IMG/VR virus record: IMGVR_UViG_3300005825_000044
Span: 1 to 64,000 of that record
Strand: one strand, 5' to 3'
DNA from: a virus
DNA: 64,000 bases
The notes under the pieces are model-generated. The model saw only the letters and a program-made list of their open reading frames with translations. It was not told the origin of the DNA and ran no database searches. Position 1 is the first letter of the stretch, and each line of letters opens with the position of its first letter. Shown here piece by piece: positions 44,554 to 52,556 of this stretch. The position numbers and the translations under genes were made by a program.

Positions 44554-45611
44554 CAGACAGCCCCGATGCTCGGCGCCGCGACGAACGGGAGGACGAGGTC
44601 GTCGATCTCTCGGTCCCCGCTGAGCGCCCCGATAAGCGAGGAACCGCCACCGCCCGACGACGATCCGTCGGAGTAGGTGATCGACTGGTCGCGGGTCCTG
44701 ATCTGCGTGATGCGGGTCGCGGCCCGGGTGTCCGCGCGGTCGGAGTCGCTCAGGACCGCGAGGTCGCGCACCACTAGCAGGACCGCGGCGCGCACGAGGT
44801 CCTCGGGGATGGTCCCGGCGCTGACCAGCGGTGACCACTCCGTGTAGCCGAACGCACCCGTCACGAAGACGTTCCGGGTACCCGGCGGCCAGAACGTGAA
44901 CAGCCGGTCGAAGTCAGAGACGTCGCCGCGGATCGCGATCCGCGGCAGGTAGAGGTCGTCGGCGACACCGGCCCCGAGGTGGCGGTTGTAGACGACGACG
45001 TCGTCCAGGGAGACCGCGGTCAGTTCCGGCGAGACCCCGCGGCTGAACACGGACACCGCGGAGACGCCCACGATCGGCTGCTGCACGAACAGCGTGTCGT
45101 GCTCCGGCCCGTCAAGCTCGAGCCGCATCGCGCGCGGCCCGAACCACCGCCGGGTCCAGCGCTCGACGAGCCGGGTCGCGATCCGGATCCGGCGCGCCAG
45201 CAGAGTGTCCGACGCAGTCGCTGTAGCGACGCCCTCGTCGCGGAGGTCGATGACCCTGCACAGCGCACCGGCCGCAAGCTCCATCTTGCCGGCGCCGACG
45301 ACCTCGTAGTCGCGGTGAACCTCCGTGACCTCGGGAGCCGCGCCGATCGTGTAGTACCACCGCACCTCGATGCCGCGCGCGGCGCCGTCCGCCGCCCAGG
45401 TCGCCGCGTAGTACCCCGTGCCGAGCCGGCCCGTGCCGCCGGTGTCGACGGCCTGGCGGCCCGACACCGGGTAGAACTGCACGCCGGCGGTGTCGTGGAG
45501 GGTGAACTCCAGCGAGTCGACGTCGACGAGTCGCTCACCGGACCGAACGAACAGCTCGATCTTCGCCGCGCTGGTGTGGTCGTACGTCTTGCCGCTGACG
45601 AGTGTGGTCAC
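44553..45611 (-). CDS. Probable head-tail connector (adaptor) protein with N-terminal domain
   Basis: 352 residues. The C-terminal two-thirds (LLARRIRIATRLVERWTRRW, LFVQQPIVGVSAVSV, later IPEDLVRAAVLLVVRDLAVL) resemble phage gp6/gp15-type connector proteins; the N-terminal 100 residues look like a small Ig-like domain (LEFTLHDTAGVQFYPVSG). It follows head genes and precedes tail-completion genes. Confidence 0.7.
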   Translation of the reverse strand: MTTLVSGKTYDHTSAAKIELFVRSGERLVDVDSLEFTLHDTAGVQFYPVSGRQAVDTGGTGRLGTGYYAATWAADGAARGIEVRWYYTIGAAPEVTEVHRDYEVVGAGKMELAAGALCRVIDLRDEGVATATASDTLLARRIRIATRLVERWTRRWFGPRAMRLELDGPEHDTLFVQQPIVGVSAVSVFSRGVSPELTAVSLDDVVVYNRHLGAGVADDLYLPRIAIRGDVSDFDRLFTFWPPGTRNVFVTGAFGYTEWSPLVSAGTIPEDLVRAAVLLVVRDLAVLSDSDRADTRAATRITQIRTRDQSITYSDGSSSGGGGSSLIGALSGDREIDDLVLPFVAAPSIGAV

Positions 45612-45620
45612 GTGCAGAGG

Positions 45621-45806
45621 CTACGACGTGACGGGGGCCCCCGTCACCAGTTCGATAATCTCCGCGATCTCGTCGAGTAGTATGGATGGGTACAGCCAGC
45701 CGACCATCGTACTGATCACCCGCCGACGTTCAGCGATCTCGTCAGCCACGATCTGGTCGGTCAAAAACCCGACAGACGCGAGTTCGCGAAGCAGTCGAAG
45801 TTCCAC
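45621..45806 (-). CDS. Hypothetical small protein, 61 aa
   Basis: GTG 45806 with TAAGGG upstream; the frame is open further upstream but overlaps the preceding gene. Helical (RLLRELASVGFLTDQIVADE). Not recognised. Confidence 0.6.
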   Translation of the reverse strand: MELRLLRELASVGFLTDQIVADEIAERRRVISTMVGWLYPSILLDEIAEIIELVTGAPVTS

Positions 45807-45813
45807 CGCGCCC

Positions 45814-46281
45814 TTACTTCTTGCGACGACGCCGAGTGGCAGCCGGCTTGTCACCGTTGCCGGAGACCCGCCCGATCGGGACGAGCCCGTCGGTGTCGTC
45901 GTCATCCTCGCCTTCATCGTCGGGCTGCAGCATCTCCTGGGGGCCGCCACCGCGGGGCTTCTCCGTGGGTCGCCGCGCGGTCTCCACGCTCTTGCGCGGC
46001 GCGTTGGCGCGGCCGACAGGGGCGCGCTCCTGCACAACCGACTCCCTGTTCTCGAGCGCCTCTGCCTGCTCTCGGGTGCAGACGTCGAACGCCAGCGGGG
46101 AGCCGGGGTCGTAGCAGTCCTGGCGGTGAGTCTCGAGCTTGCGCGCGAGCCCCGCGGGGACCTCGTACCAGCCGAGCCTCTCCTCGAAGCGGTAGCCCTC
46201 CGCGACGTACTTCCGGAGCTTGTGGCCGATTCGCGGGTTGTGCGGCTTCAGCCTGACGAGGAGTGTCTTCGGGTCGCTCAT
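45814..46281 (-). CDS. Hypothetical head-module protein, 155 aa
   Basis: The N-terminal half is structured (LLVRLKPHNPRIGHKLRKYV, then FEERLGWYEVPAGLARKLE); the C-terminal half is low-complexity, first basic then acidic (DDEGEDDDD) and ending in RRRRKK. Similar short proteins with disordered tails occur beside capsid genes. ATG 46281 is preferred because the in-frame upstream extension runs through the palindrome. Confidence 0.75.
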   Translation of the reverse strand: MSDPKTLLVRLKPHNPRIGHKLRKYVAEGYRFEERLGWYEVPAGLARKLETHRQDCYDPGSPLAFDVCTREQAEALENRESVVQERAPVGRANAPRKSVETARRPTEKPRGGGPQEMLQPDDEGEDDDDTDGLVPIGRVSGNGDKPAATRRRRKK

Positions 46282-46320
46282 GCCGCCGAGAGTACACCGA
46301 GGCGCGACGGACGCAAAACA

Positions 46321-46348
46321 CCCCGTGTCTCCTCGAGGAGACACGGGG
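46321..46348 (-). terminator. Palindrome copy 6, probable intrinsic terminator
   Basis: 28-bp perfect palindrome (core 46325-46344 plus CCCC/GGGG flanks). On the minus strand it is followed by TGTTTTGCG, giving a GC-rich stem with a T-run: the best terminator-like copy of the family. It lies after the capsid accessory genes. Confidence 0.7.
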
Positions 46349-46376
46349 CGCGGAGCACACCGGAGCGACCCCGCGG

Positions 46377-46679
46377 TCAGCCCTTGGTCGTCAGCAGCGT
46401 CGCGCCACTGGATGCCGTCACCTTCGCCGTCAGCTCGATCACGGTCGCGCGTAGCTCGTTCACGAGCGCGCGCAGCGCGGCCATCTCGCCAGCGGTCGGC
46501 CCGTCCGTGAACGCCGGCAGCGCGGCCTCCGTGACGGGTGCAGCGACCGCTGTGGGCTGCAGCGCGGCGAGGTCGTCGGCGACGTCGCGCAGCGCAGTGG
46601 CGAGCGTGGGGTCGCCGCCGCTCTTGCCAGGCGAGAGGTTCGCCCCGCCGCTTCCGAATCGTTCAGTAATCGCCGCCAT
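46377..46679 (-). CDS. Small capsid-associated protein, 100 aa
   Basis: Not firmly recognised. An N-terminal glycine/serine segment is followed by helices (LATALRDVADDLAALQ; MAALRALVNELRATVIELTA). Similar sequences often follow the major capsid gene in phages. ATG 46679 is preceded by GGAGAGGTGAACG. Role as decoration or fibre is inferred. Confidence 0.75.
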   Translation of the reverse strand: MAAITERFGSGGANLSPGKSGGDPTLATALRDVADDLAALQPTAVAAPVTEAALPAFTDGPTAGEMAALRALVNELRATVIELTAKVTASSGATLLTTKG

Positions 46680-46736
46680 CGTTCACCTCTCCGGAGTCTT
46701 CGTTCAGGTTCGTGGGTCTTCGTTCACGCGCGACGA

Positions 46737-47075
46737 CTACTTCGAGATCACCAGCACGACGAACGTCACCGCCGCGAGGTTCGTCGCGTTCGGGACCTGG
46801 ATGTCGGGACCGTCAGCGACCGCGTCCAGGTCCGAGTAGTAGGCCTTCAGCTTGTCGTTCGCCTTGTCGTAGCAGGGGTGGTAGCCGCCGCAGTCCTGCG
46901 GGATCACCGCGAGGATCTCGACGGCGCCCTTGCCGAGCGCGGCGCGGACCGCTGCCTGGAATGCCGCGGTGCCGCCCGTCGGGTAGGCGCCGTCCGCGGC
47001 GAACGAGATCAGGTCGGCGTTGAAGGGGCCCCGCGCCGCCGACTTCTCCACCACAGTGATTGCACCGATTGCCAT
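46737..47075 (-). CDS. Probable head decoration protein, 112 aa
   Basis: Directly downstream of the major capsid gene. Beta-rich with hydrophobic C-terminus (NLAAVTFVVLVISK) and a Cys pair (CGGYHPCYD). Size and position fit a capsid decoration or cement protein, but no motif was confirmed. Confidence 0.72.
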   Translation of the reverse strand: MAIGAITVVEKSAARGPFNADLISFAADGAYPTGGTAAFQAAVRAALGKGAVEILAVIPQDCGGYHPCYDKANDKLKAYYSDLDAVADGPDIQVPNATNLAAVTFVVLVISK

Positions 47076-47132
47076 CGCGTCTTTCTCCTCTGTTCGTTCG
47101 ACGAAAGTGACCGCTACGAGAGCGGCGCGAGA

Positions 47133-48083
47133 TCAGGCGACCTTGATTCCGGTGGCCTTCACCACCGCGGTCTCCTCGATGTACTTGAAGTCGTAGCGCA
47201 GGCTGACGACGATCTTCACGACGCCCTCGGAGATGTCCTTGTCGGTCTCGATGCGGATCTGGCGCCAGATGCCGACCGCGAAGTTCTTCGGGTCGGTAAG
47301 CAGAGCCACGGTCTCGTTCGTGCCGCCGCCGAGGTTCTCCGGGAACACCGGGACGTCGGTCAGCATCACGCCGCCGTAGCCGACGGGGGCCGCACCCTCG
47401 AGAGCGCGGTCACCGCTCGGGGTCGCGCGGTCCGAGAGCGTGTCGCGGTAGTCCAACTCGGCGTCGACCGAGGTGAAGATCCGCATCGCCGCCTTGTTGC
47501 GCAAGAACGGGCTCGGCATCGTCTTGAGCATGTCCCGCCAGATCGTCTTGTTCGCCTGGACGGTGCCGGCAGCGACGACGTTCGAGGTCGCCGACTTGAT
47601 GGCACCGTCGAACAGCGCGAGGAAGGAGTCAGCCGAGGTCGTGTCGCCGTTCGCGATGCCCTCGTCCATGTCCAGGGCCACGCGCTCGCCGATCAGCGAC
47701 ATGATCGTCTGCCGGAGCGTGTCGCGCTCGATGTTGTCCTCGAGCGTCTCGTTGTCGATTCGGACCTCGGCCTTCGCCAGCTTCGCGTCCAGCTCGACCT
47801 TGGAGAGGTCGGGCTTCGCGCGGTCCGCTTCGGAGAGCGCCGTCGCGGATGCACCGGCGCGCATGATGCGGCTCGCGAAGCGGATCTTCTCGACGCGCTG
47901 CTTCTGCGACTTCATCGGCACGACCGACGCGACCTTCATCAGCCGGCTCTCGTCGATCAGGATCCGGATGAACTTCTGCGCCTGGGCGGGAAGGAGCAAA
48001 CCGCCAGACGTGAGGTCGGCCAGCGCGAGGTCGGCCTTCGCGAGTAGATCGCGGTTGTCTTGGATTCCACCGTCGGCTGCCAT
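47133..48083 (-). CDS. Major capsid protein (HK97-like)
   Basis: 316 residues. ATG 48083 with GGAGAAACGAGAC upstream. Supporting segments: an N-arm followed by FIRILIDESRLMKVASVVPM, IERDTLRQTIMSLIGERVAL (spine helix), ALFDGAIKSA, and a C-terminal half with VFPENLGGG and DPKNFAVGIWRQIRIETDKD. No T4-type long delta domain is needed because a separate scaffold candidate precedes it. Confidence 0.9.
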   Translation of the reverse strand: MAADGGIQDNRDLLAKADLALADLTSGGLLLPAQAQKFIRILIDESRLMKVASVVPMKSQKQRVEKIRFASRIMRAGASATALSEADRAKPDLSKVELDAKLAKAEVRIDNETLEDNIERDTLRQTIMSLIGERVALDMDEGIANGDTTSADSFLALFDGAIKSATSNVVAAGTVQANKTIWRDMLKTMPSPFLRNKAAMRIFTSVDAELDYRDTLSDRATPSGDRALEGAAPVGYGGVMLTDVPVFPENLGGGTNETVALLTDPKNFAVGIWRQIRIETDKDISEGVVKIVVSLRYDFKYIEETAVVKATGIKVA

Positions 48084-48165
48084 GTCTCGTTTCTCCGTTT
48101 CTGTTTCCGAGAACTTGCTGAGAGAGTCACACCGCGACGCGCTGTTCCGCAACGTCGCGACACCG

Positions 48166-48993
48166 TCAGGGCGTGAAGAACGACTTCTCGACCGGGGTGT
48201 TCGCCTTGGTCACGGGGCTGTTCATGTCGAGCGGCCACGACACGTCGGCTTCTCGCTTCTTCACGCGCTCGGCCTTCTCGAGGTCGACCTGCTGGGAGTC
48301 GCCGCGCGTGCTGCCGACCTTCTCGATCTTCTCGTCCAGACTGCCGATCATCGAGAGCACGCCGTCGAACGCCTTTCGGAGCTTATCGTTCAGCTCGCCG
48401 AACCGCTTCTCGACGTCGCTCTTCTCCGCCGCCGCCTCGTCGCCCTCACCACCGGCGGCCTCTGTGGCTGCGGGCGAAGGAGCCGCCTGCGGCTGAGCCG
48501 TGGCGCTCGGGGCGGTGCCGTCGAGCAGGTGACCGAGCAGGTTGCGGGCGTCCTCGAGCCGCGAGCGGAGACGCGCCTTCTCGACGTCTTCGGGCTTCTC
48601 TTCGGTACCGCTCGCAGCGGGAGTCTCCGCCTCTTCCTTCTGGACGCCGAACTCCTCGAGCCACGCCTCGTCTGCGCCGTCCTCGACGTCAGCACCCTCG
48701 AGCGCGGTCTTCAGCGCCGCGATCTTCTCCTCGAGCGCGGTCTTCATAGTCGCGCTGACCTTCTTCTTCTTTCCCGCAGCGGGTTGGTCGCCGGCCGACT
48801 GCTCGTCACCGCTCGCGCCGGCGATCTGACCGGGCTTCTTCTTCCCGGGGGGTACGGGAGGAGTCGCCGCCTTGACGACCAGGAACGAACGCTTGTTCGC
48901 GGCGCGGTCCACCGCGCTGACCTCCTCGGTCTCGATGTCGGTGAGGCGCGCGGTCGCTTCCTTGCGGATACGGGTGCGGTTGCGGGTCGTCAT
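48166..48993 (-). CDS. Probable scaffold-type capsid assembly protein
   Basis: 275 residues. The N-terminus has the head-module motif VSAVDRAANKRSFLVVK. The rest is charged, alanine/glutamate-rich and coiled-coil prone (TALEEKIAALKTALEGADVE; FGELNDKLRKAFDGVLSMIG), as in scaffolds. The C-terminus, VSWPLDMNSP, resembles the C-terminal VMWPSDMAAA of the 193-aa protein. It directly precedes the capsid gene. Confidence 0.75.
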   Translation of the reverse strand: MTTRNRTRIRKEATARLTDIETEEVSAVDRAANKRSFLVVKAATPPVPPGKKKPGQIAGASGDEQSAGDQPAAGKKKKVSATMKTALEEKIAALKTALEGADVEDGADEAWLEEFGVQKEEAETPAASGTEEKPEDVEKARLRSRLEDARNLLGHLLDGTAPSATAQPQAAPSPAATEAAGGEGDEAAAEKSDVEKRFGELNDKLRKAFDGVLSMIGSLDEKIEKVGSTRGDSQQVDLEKAERVKKREADVSWPLDMNSPVTKANTPVEKSFFTP

Positions 48994-49063
48994 CTGGTCG
49001 GTGTCCCTTCGGGTGTGGCAGAAAAACTAACAGCGCTGGGATCGGTGCCGCAAGCGAACCGCG

Positions 49064-49780
49064 TCAGAGTGCGGTTCGCTTCGCGGAGCCGCCGATCGAG
49101 AATCCGGTCAGGTCGCCCTTCTTGACGCCGCTCCACATCTCGTCGTCGACGACGCGGATCGCCATGCACCACGTGCCCTTCTTGACAGACTCCGTGCCGA
49201 CCTCGAAGTCGCACGGGGCGATGAAGCTCTCCAGGATCTTGAGCTTGCCGGTGACGATCTCGGTGTGCTGCTTCCCGAGCTGCTGGTGGTTCTCCATGAA
49301 GCCGTGCGCGGTCTTCCGGATCTCGTCCGCGCTGTAGATGTCACCCTGGCTGTCCTCGGTCTCAGGCTCGAGCACGATCCCGAGAACGAAGCGCTCCTCT
49401 GCCGCATCGTCCTTCACGACGCGGACGCTGCCGAGCGCCTTCTCCACGCTCTCGTCGACGCCGCTCGGCTCCGGTTCGGGAGCGACGAGCACGGTGACCC
49501 CGGCGTCCTTCCGAACCGGCTCGGAGGTCACGAACAGAGCGCCCGGAGCGTCCGGGCTCCAGAACACGGTGTGCCCCTCCGGGACCGTCGACAGCGCCTT
49601 CTCGACGTCCGCGAAGCGGACCAGGACGTGGTCCTTCTTCTGGACCTCCGCGAGAGCAGGGTTCACGGAGCCGTCGTCGAGCACGTACGTCGGCTCGCCG
49701 CTGTGCTCCAGCGCGGAGCACGCGACGGCGAGCGTGGAGCCCGGCGCCGGTGCCGCGCTCTTTCGGACGCGGCGCCTCAC
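49064..49780 (-). CDS. XkdF-type prohead serine protease
   Basis: 238 residues. The catalytic domain is in the C-terminal 130 residues: RFVLGIVLEPETEDSQGDIY, then HGFMENHQQLGKQHTEI, LESFIAPCDF and GTWCMAIRVVDDEMW, ending GDLTGFSIGGSAKR, matching XkdF-like proteases of PBSX-type phages. It matures the capsid. GTG 49780 overlaps the upstream stop. Confidence 0.88.
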   Translation of the reverse strand: MRRRVRKSAAPAPGSTLAVACSALEHSGEPTYVLDDGSVNPALAEVQKKDHVLVRFADVEKALSTVPEGHTVFWSPDAPGALFVTSEPVRKDAGVTVLVAPEPEPSGVDESVEKALGSVRVVKDDAAEERFVLGIVLEPETEDSQGDIYSADEIRKTAHGFMENHQQLGKQHTEIVTGKLKILESFIAPCDFEVGTESVKKGTWCMAIRVVDDEMWSGVKKGDLTGFSIGGSAKRTAL

Positions 49781-50358
49781 TTCTCGTCGGCTCCCCAGAT
49801 CGCGTCGGGGTCGCTGTACTTGCCGCCGACGAACTTCGCGGCCGCCATGTCCGAGGGCCACATCACCTCGCCCGCCGACTTCTGGACACCGTCGTCAGCC
49901 GTCTTCGCCGCGGGCGTGCCGAGCAGGGTCTCCAGCATCGCGGCCTCCTGGAGCATGCCGATCAGCTTGGAGACCTTCCAGCGCGTGTCGTAGTCGTCCA
50001 TGTTCGCCGACGCGAGGTCCATGTTCATCGACGCGCCGATCTCGGCGAGCTTCGCGGTCGCCGTGGACGCCTTCGAGATCGCGTCGCGCGCGGCGTCCGC
50101 GACGTCGCCGGTCTTGTCCTTGACCAGTGGCTCGACTTCGGCGACCGCCTCCTCGATCCGCTTCACGACGGCGCTGAGGTTCGACGCGACCGCGTTCGTG
50201 CCGGGGTTGCCAGACGCCACGGACTGAGCGGAGACCTCGGTCTGCGTCGGTGCTGGCCGCTGCATCGGGTCCTTCGTCACCGCCGGCGCGGAGCCGCCCG
50301 TGGCCTGGAACTTGGCGATCTCTGCACGGCTCTTCTCGAGCTGCTTCGCGATGTCCAT
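49777..50358 (-). CDS. Head-assembly protein, possible second scaffold, 193 aa
   Basis: Helical, alanine-rich (VKRIEEAVAEVEPLVKDKTG; ATAKLAEIGASMNMDLASAN), ATG 50358. The C-terminus carries GEVMWPSDMAAAKF, a near match to the scaffold candidate. Encoded directly before the protease, it may be a scaffold or cleavage substrate. Confidence 0.72.
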   Translation of the reverse strand: MDIAKQLEKSRAEIAKFQATGGSAPAVTKDPMQRPAPTQTEVSAQSVASGNPGTNAVASNLSAVVKRIEEAVAEVEPLVKDKTGDVADAARDAISKASTATAKLAEIGASMNMDLASANMDDYDTRWKVSKLIGMLQEAAMLETLLGTPAAKTADDGVQKSAGEVMWPSDMAAAKFVGGKYSDPDAIWGADEK

Positions 50359-50434
50359 TCTCGATTCCCTTTCGTGGGCCCGAGCCCAGCGTGAGTCTCC
50401 TCGGGCATTTATCACACCGCGAGCGGGGTCGCGT

Positions 50435-50761
50435 CTACCCCGGGCCGCTGTCTCCTCGAGGAGACACGTCGGGGGGCGCCCAGATCGATCGCTGGTTCTC
50501 GTGGGTCCACACTAGCCCGTCGAGCCGCGCGCGCAGCACGATCGGCAGCGTGTCGAGCACCCGCTCCAGCGACCACTTCGCACCGCTGCGCAGCTCTCGG
50601 AACTCACGCTCCAGGATCCCGAAGCGGCGCCGCGTCTCGCTCATCGTGACCCGCGACTTGTCGTCGGCGAACGACTTCTCGATGGCGCGCACGAACGCGC
50701 GCTGGATCTTCTTCAGCGCTGCGGGGTCCTCTGCGATCGCGTGGAAGAACTCTCCGGACAC
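50435..50761 (-). CDS. Hypothetical head-module protein, 108 aa
   Basis: Not recognised. Helical (ALKKIQRAFVRAIEKSFADD; ILEREFRELRSGAKWSLERV). The last residues VSPRGDSGPG are encoded by the palindrome and bases beyond it, which looks like a secondary extension of the frame. GTG 50761 is the start. Confidence 0.7.
   Translation of the reverse strand: MSGEFFHAIAEDPAALKKIQRAFVRAIEKSFADDKSRVTMSETRRRFGILEREFRELRSGAKWSLERVLDTLPIVLRARLDGLVWTHENQRSIWAPPDVSPRGDSGPG
50448..50467. repeat. Palindrome copy 7 (18-bp perfect core)
   Basis: TGTCTCCTCGAGGAGACA at 50449-50466; the outermost pair of the 20-mer is lost. It lies within the 3' end of the 108-aa gene and encodes VSPRGD of its C-terminus. Confidence 0.95.
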
Positions 50762-50771
50762 GCAGCGCAGT

Positions 50772-51476
50772 CTACACCGGGAACTCGTGCTGCGCGCGTA
50801 GAGCGTCGGCTACATCCACGAACCGACCAACGTAGACCTTCCTCCCACCGCGCCGCGCCCAGACCTCGTGAACACCACCCTTGAGCCGGATGTTCGCGTA
50901 CTCTGCCCGAGGCCTCACGATGCGAGATGCGTCGATCTCCTCGGCGCTGTGTGGAACCCCCTCCGGAAAGTTGAGCGGCGCCGTGGGTAGGTTGGCAATC
51001 GCGTAGTGGTCACGAGCGGATGCGGCAAGCTCCGGCGACTGAAAGACCCCGAGCTGAATCTGTTCACCGTTCACGTTGCAGTACGCCCTGAAGTTCCCCG
51101 AATCCTCGATCCTTGCGACTCCCCTGTAGCCCAGCACCGCACGTGTCGGTTTCGTCTGGTTCAGCATGTTCTCAGAAGCCGAGACGACTCGGAGATTGCT
51201 CCGCCGGTTGTTGAGTCCATCACCGTCGATGTGGTCGACCTGCTTGCCTGCGGGCGCTCCAAGAATCCAGCGGTGCAGGTAGACCCGATTATTCTTGCCG
51301 TCGACTACGAAGTCGCGAGCGGCATACACATGTCCTGTCGACCGCTCACTCGCGAACCAACAGCCAGCTACGACCGCGCGCGAGTAGTCTCCGGTATCCA
51401 GAAGCGTCGAGTAGCCCTTGGAGAGCACAAGCCTTCGGCAAAGGTGAAAACGCGCCACGCCACGAACCCTACCCAC
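50772..51476 (-). CDS. HNH homing endonuclease with AP2-like domains
   Basis: 234 residues. HNH core: YLHRWILGAPAGKQVDHIDG, then DGLNNRRSNLRVV, the pattern of phage homing endonucleases. It is followed by an AP2-like DNA-binding domain (YRGVARIEDSGNFRAYCNVN ... LGVFQSPELAASARDHYAIA) and a second, shorter AP2-like unit (VWARRGGRKVYVGRFVDVAD). Base composition is less GC-rich than neighbours. GTG 51476 with GAAAGG upstream is preferred to TTG 51494. It lies directly after the MuF gene. Confidence 0.88.
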   Translation of the reverse strand: MGRVRGVARFHLCRRLVLSKGYSTLLDTGDYSRAVVAGCWFASERSTGHVYAARDFVVDGKNNRVYLHRWILGAPAGKQVDHIDGDGLNNRRSNLRVVSASENMLNQTKPTRAVLGYRGVARIEDSGNFRAYCNVNGEQIQLGVFQSPELAASARDHYAIANLPTAPLNFPEGVPHSAEEIDASRIVRPRAEYANIRLKGGVHEVWARRGGRKVYVGRFVDVADALRAQHEFPV

Positions 51477-51494
51477 ATACAGCCTTTCTGACAA

Positions 51495-52556
51495 CTAAAC
51501 CAAAAAAATGTCTGAGCGGCATAACCCGTGAAGGGGAGGCTCCGGCGGTGCCGCGTTCACAAGCTCGTCGCCGCGCAGCGTGGTCCCGTACGAGCCGCGG
51601 TCGTCGCGACTTCCGAAGCCGGAGCGCGTGACCTCCGCGATCGTGGTGCGCTCCCCGTTGCGCTCCGTGAACAGGATCCGGCCGCCGCTCTCGTCCCGTC
51701 CCTGGCGCACCCAGGGTGACGCGTTGCGGACCTCCTCCGGGTTGTCCAGCGACATCACGGACTCCATCTGCTCGACGCTCCGCGACGTCTGGAAGACCTG
51801 CCCGTCGTAGAACCTGCAGGTGTCGGTCGTCCGCTCGTCGAGCACGGCGCTGAACTGCCAGCGCTCCACGCCGGCGTCGGCGAGGCACATCACCTCGGAG
51901 TACGTCCGGGCCCGGTTCGTGTAGGCCGCCGCGACGACCTCGTAGTAGTGGTCGCTGCGCCGGATCTTCGACGCCAGCGCGTCGCCGAGCTGGCGGGCGA
52001 CCTGCCTGCGGTCGAGCCCCTCGGAGAGCCCACGCGCGACGACCTCCCTGGCGACCGTCGACGCGGCGCCGGCGCGCCTGCCGAACTCGTCGCGGACGAA
52101 GTTCACGTTCATCGTCCGGATCAGCTTCTCCGCGGTGAGGTCGCGCTGCGCGAGGCTGCCCTCGATGCGGAGCGAGTGCCGCCGCTTGAACGACAGCCGG
52201 GTGTCCCCGACCAGCTGGGCGCCGGTGACCTCGAGCGCCTCGTCGATCTTCGGCAGCGCGCCGGCGAGAGCCTCTGACGCGCCGCGGTTCACGGCAGCCA
52301 GTGCCGCCTCGAACTGGCGGGGGTTCAGCAGCTCCCAGTCGACGTCGGCCGCCGCCATCGCGCTCTCCAGCGCGCCGGCCTCGAACGGGTCGGCCGCGGC
52401 ACGCATCCGCCGAGCGATGCGTGCCACGATCAGATCGAAGCCCCGTCTGCTCAGCGGGTCGACGGCCTTCGCGATGTCGGCGAAGAACGCGCGCGCCGCA
52501 AGCTCCTCGACTGCGGCCGCGGCGTCCTCGAACGTGCTCGCAGCAGCGAGCGTCAC
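51495..52556 (-). CDS. MuF-like minor head protein
   Basis: 353 residues. The conserved C-terminal domain is visible: VMCLADAGVERWQFSAVLDE, TDTCRFYDGQVF, and the closing PPLHGLCRSD. The N-terminal two-thirds are helical. SPP1 gp7/Mu F-type proteins bind the portal and are packaged inside the head. The final codons are unusually A/T-rich (ATTTTTTTGG before TAG), next to the inserted endonuclease. GTG 52556 overlaps the portal stop. Confidence 0.88.
   Translation of the reverse strand: MTLAAASTFEDAAAAVEELAARAFFADIAKAVDPLSRRGFDLIVARIARRMRAAADPFEAGALESAMAAADVDWELLNPRQFEAALAAVNRGASEALAGALPKIDEALEVTGAQLVGDTRLSFKRRHSLRIEGSLAQRDLTAEKLIRTMNVNFVRDEFGRRAGAASTVAREVVARGLSEGLDRRQVARQLGDALASKIRRSDHYYEVVAAAYTNRARTYSEVMCLADAGVERWQFSAVLDERTTDTCRFYDGQVFQTSRSVEQMESVMSLDNPEEVRNASPWVRQGRDESGGRILFTERNGERTTIAEVTRSGFGSRDDRGSYGTTLRGDELVNAAPPEPPLHGLCRSDIFLV

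Noticed and set aside
45814-46344. Upstream start for the 155-aa protein beginning in the palindrome
   Set aside because: It would place the start inside a terminator-like stem; ATG 46281 is the natural start.
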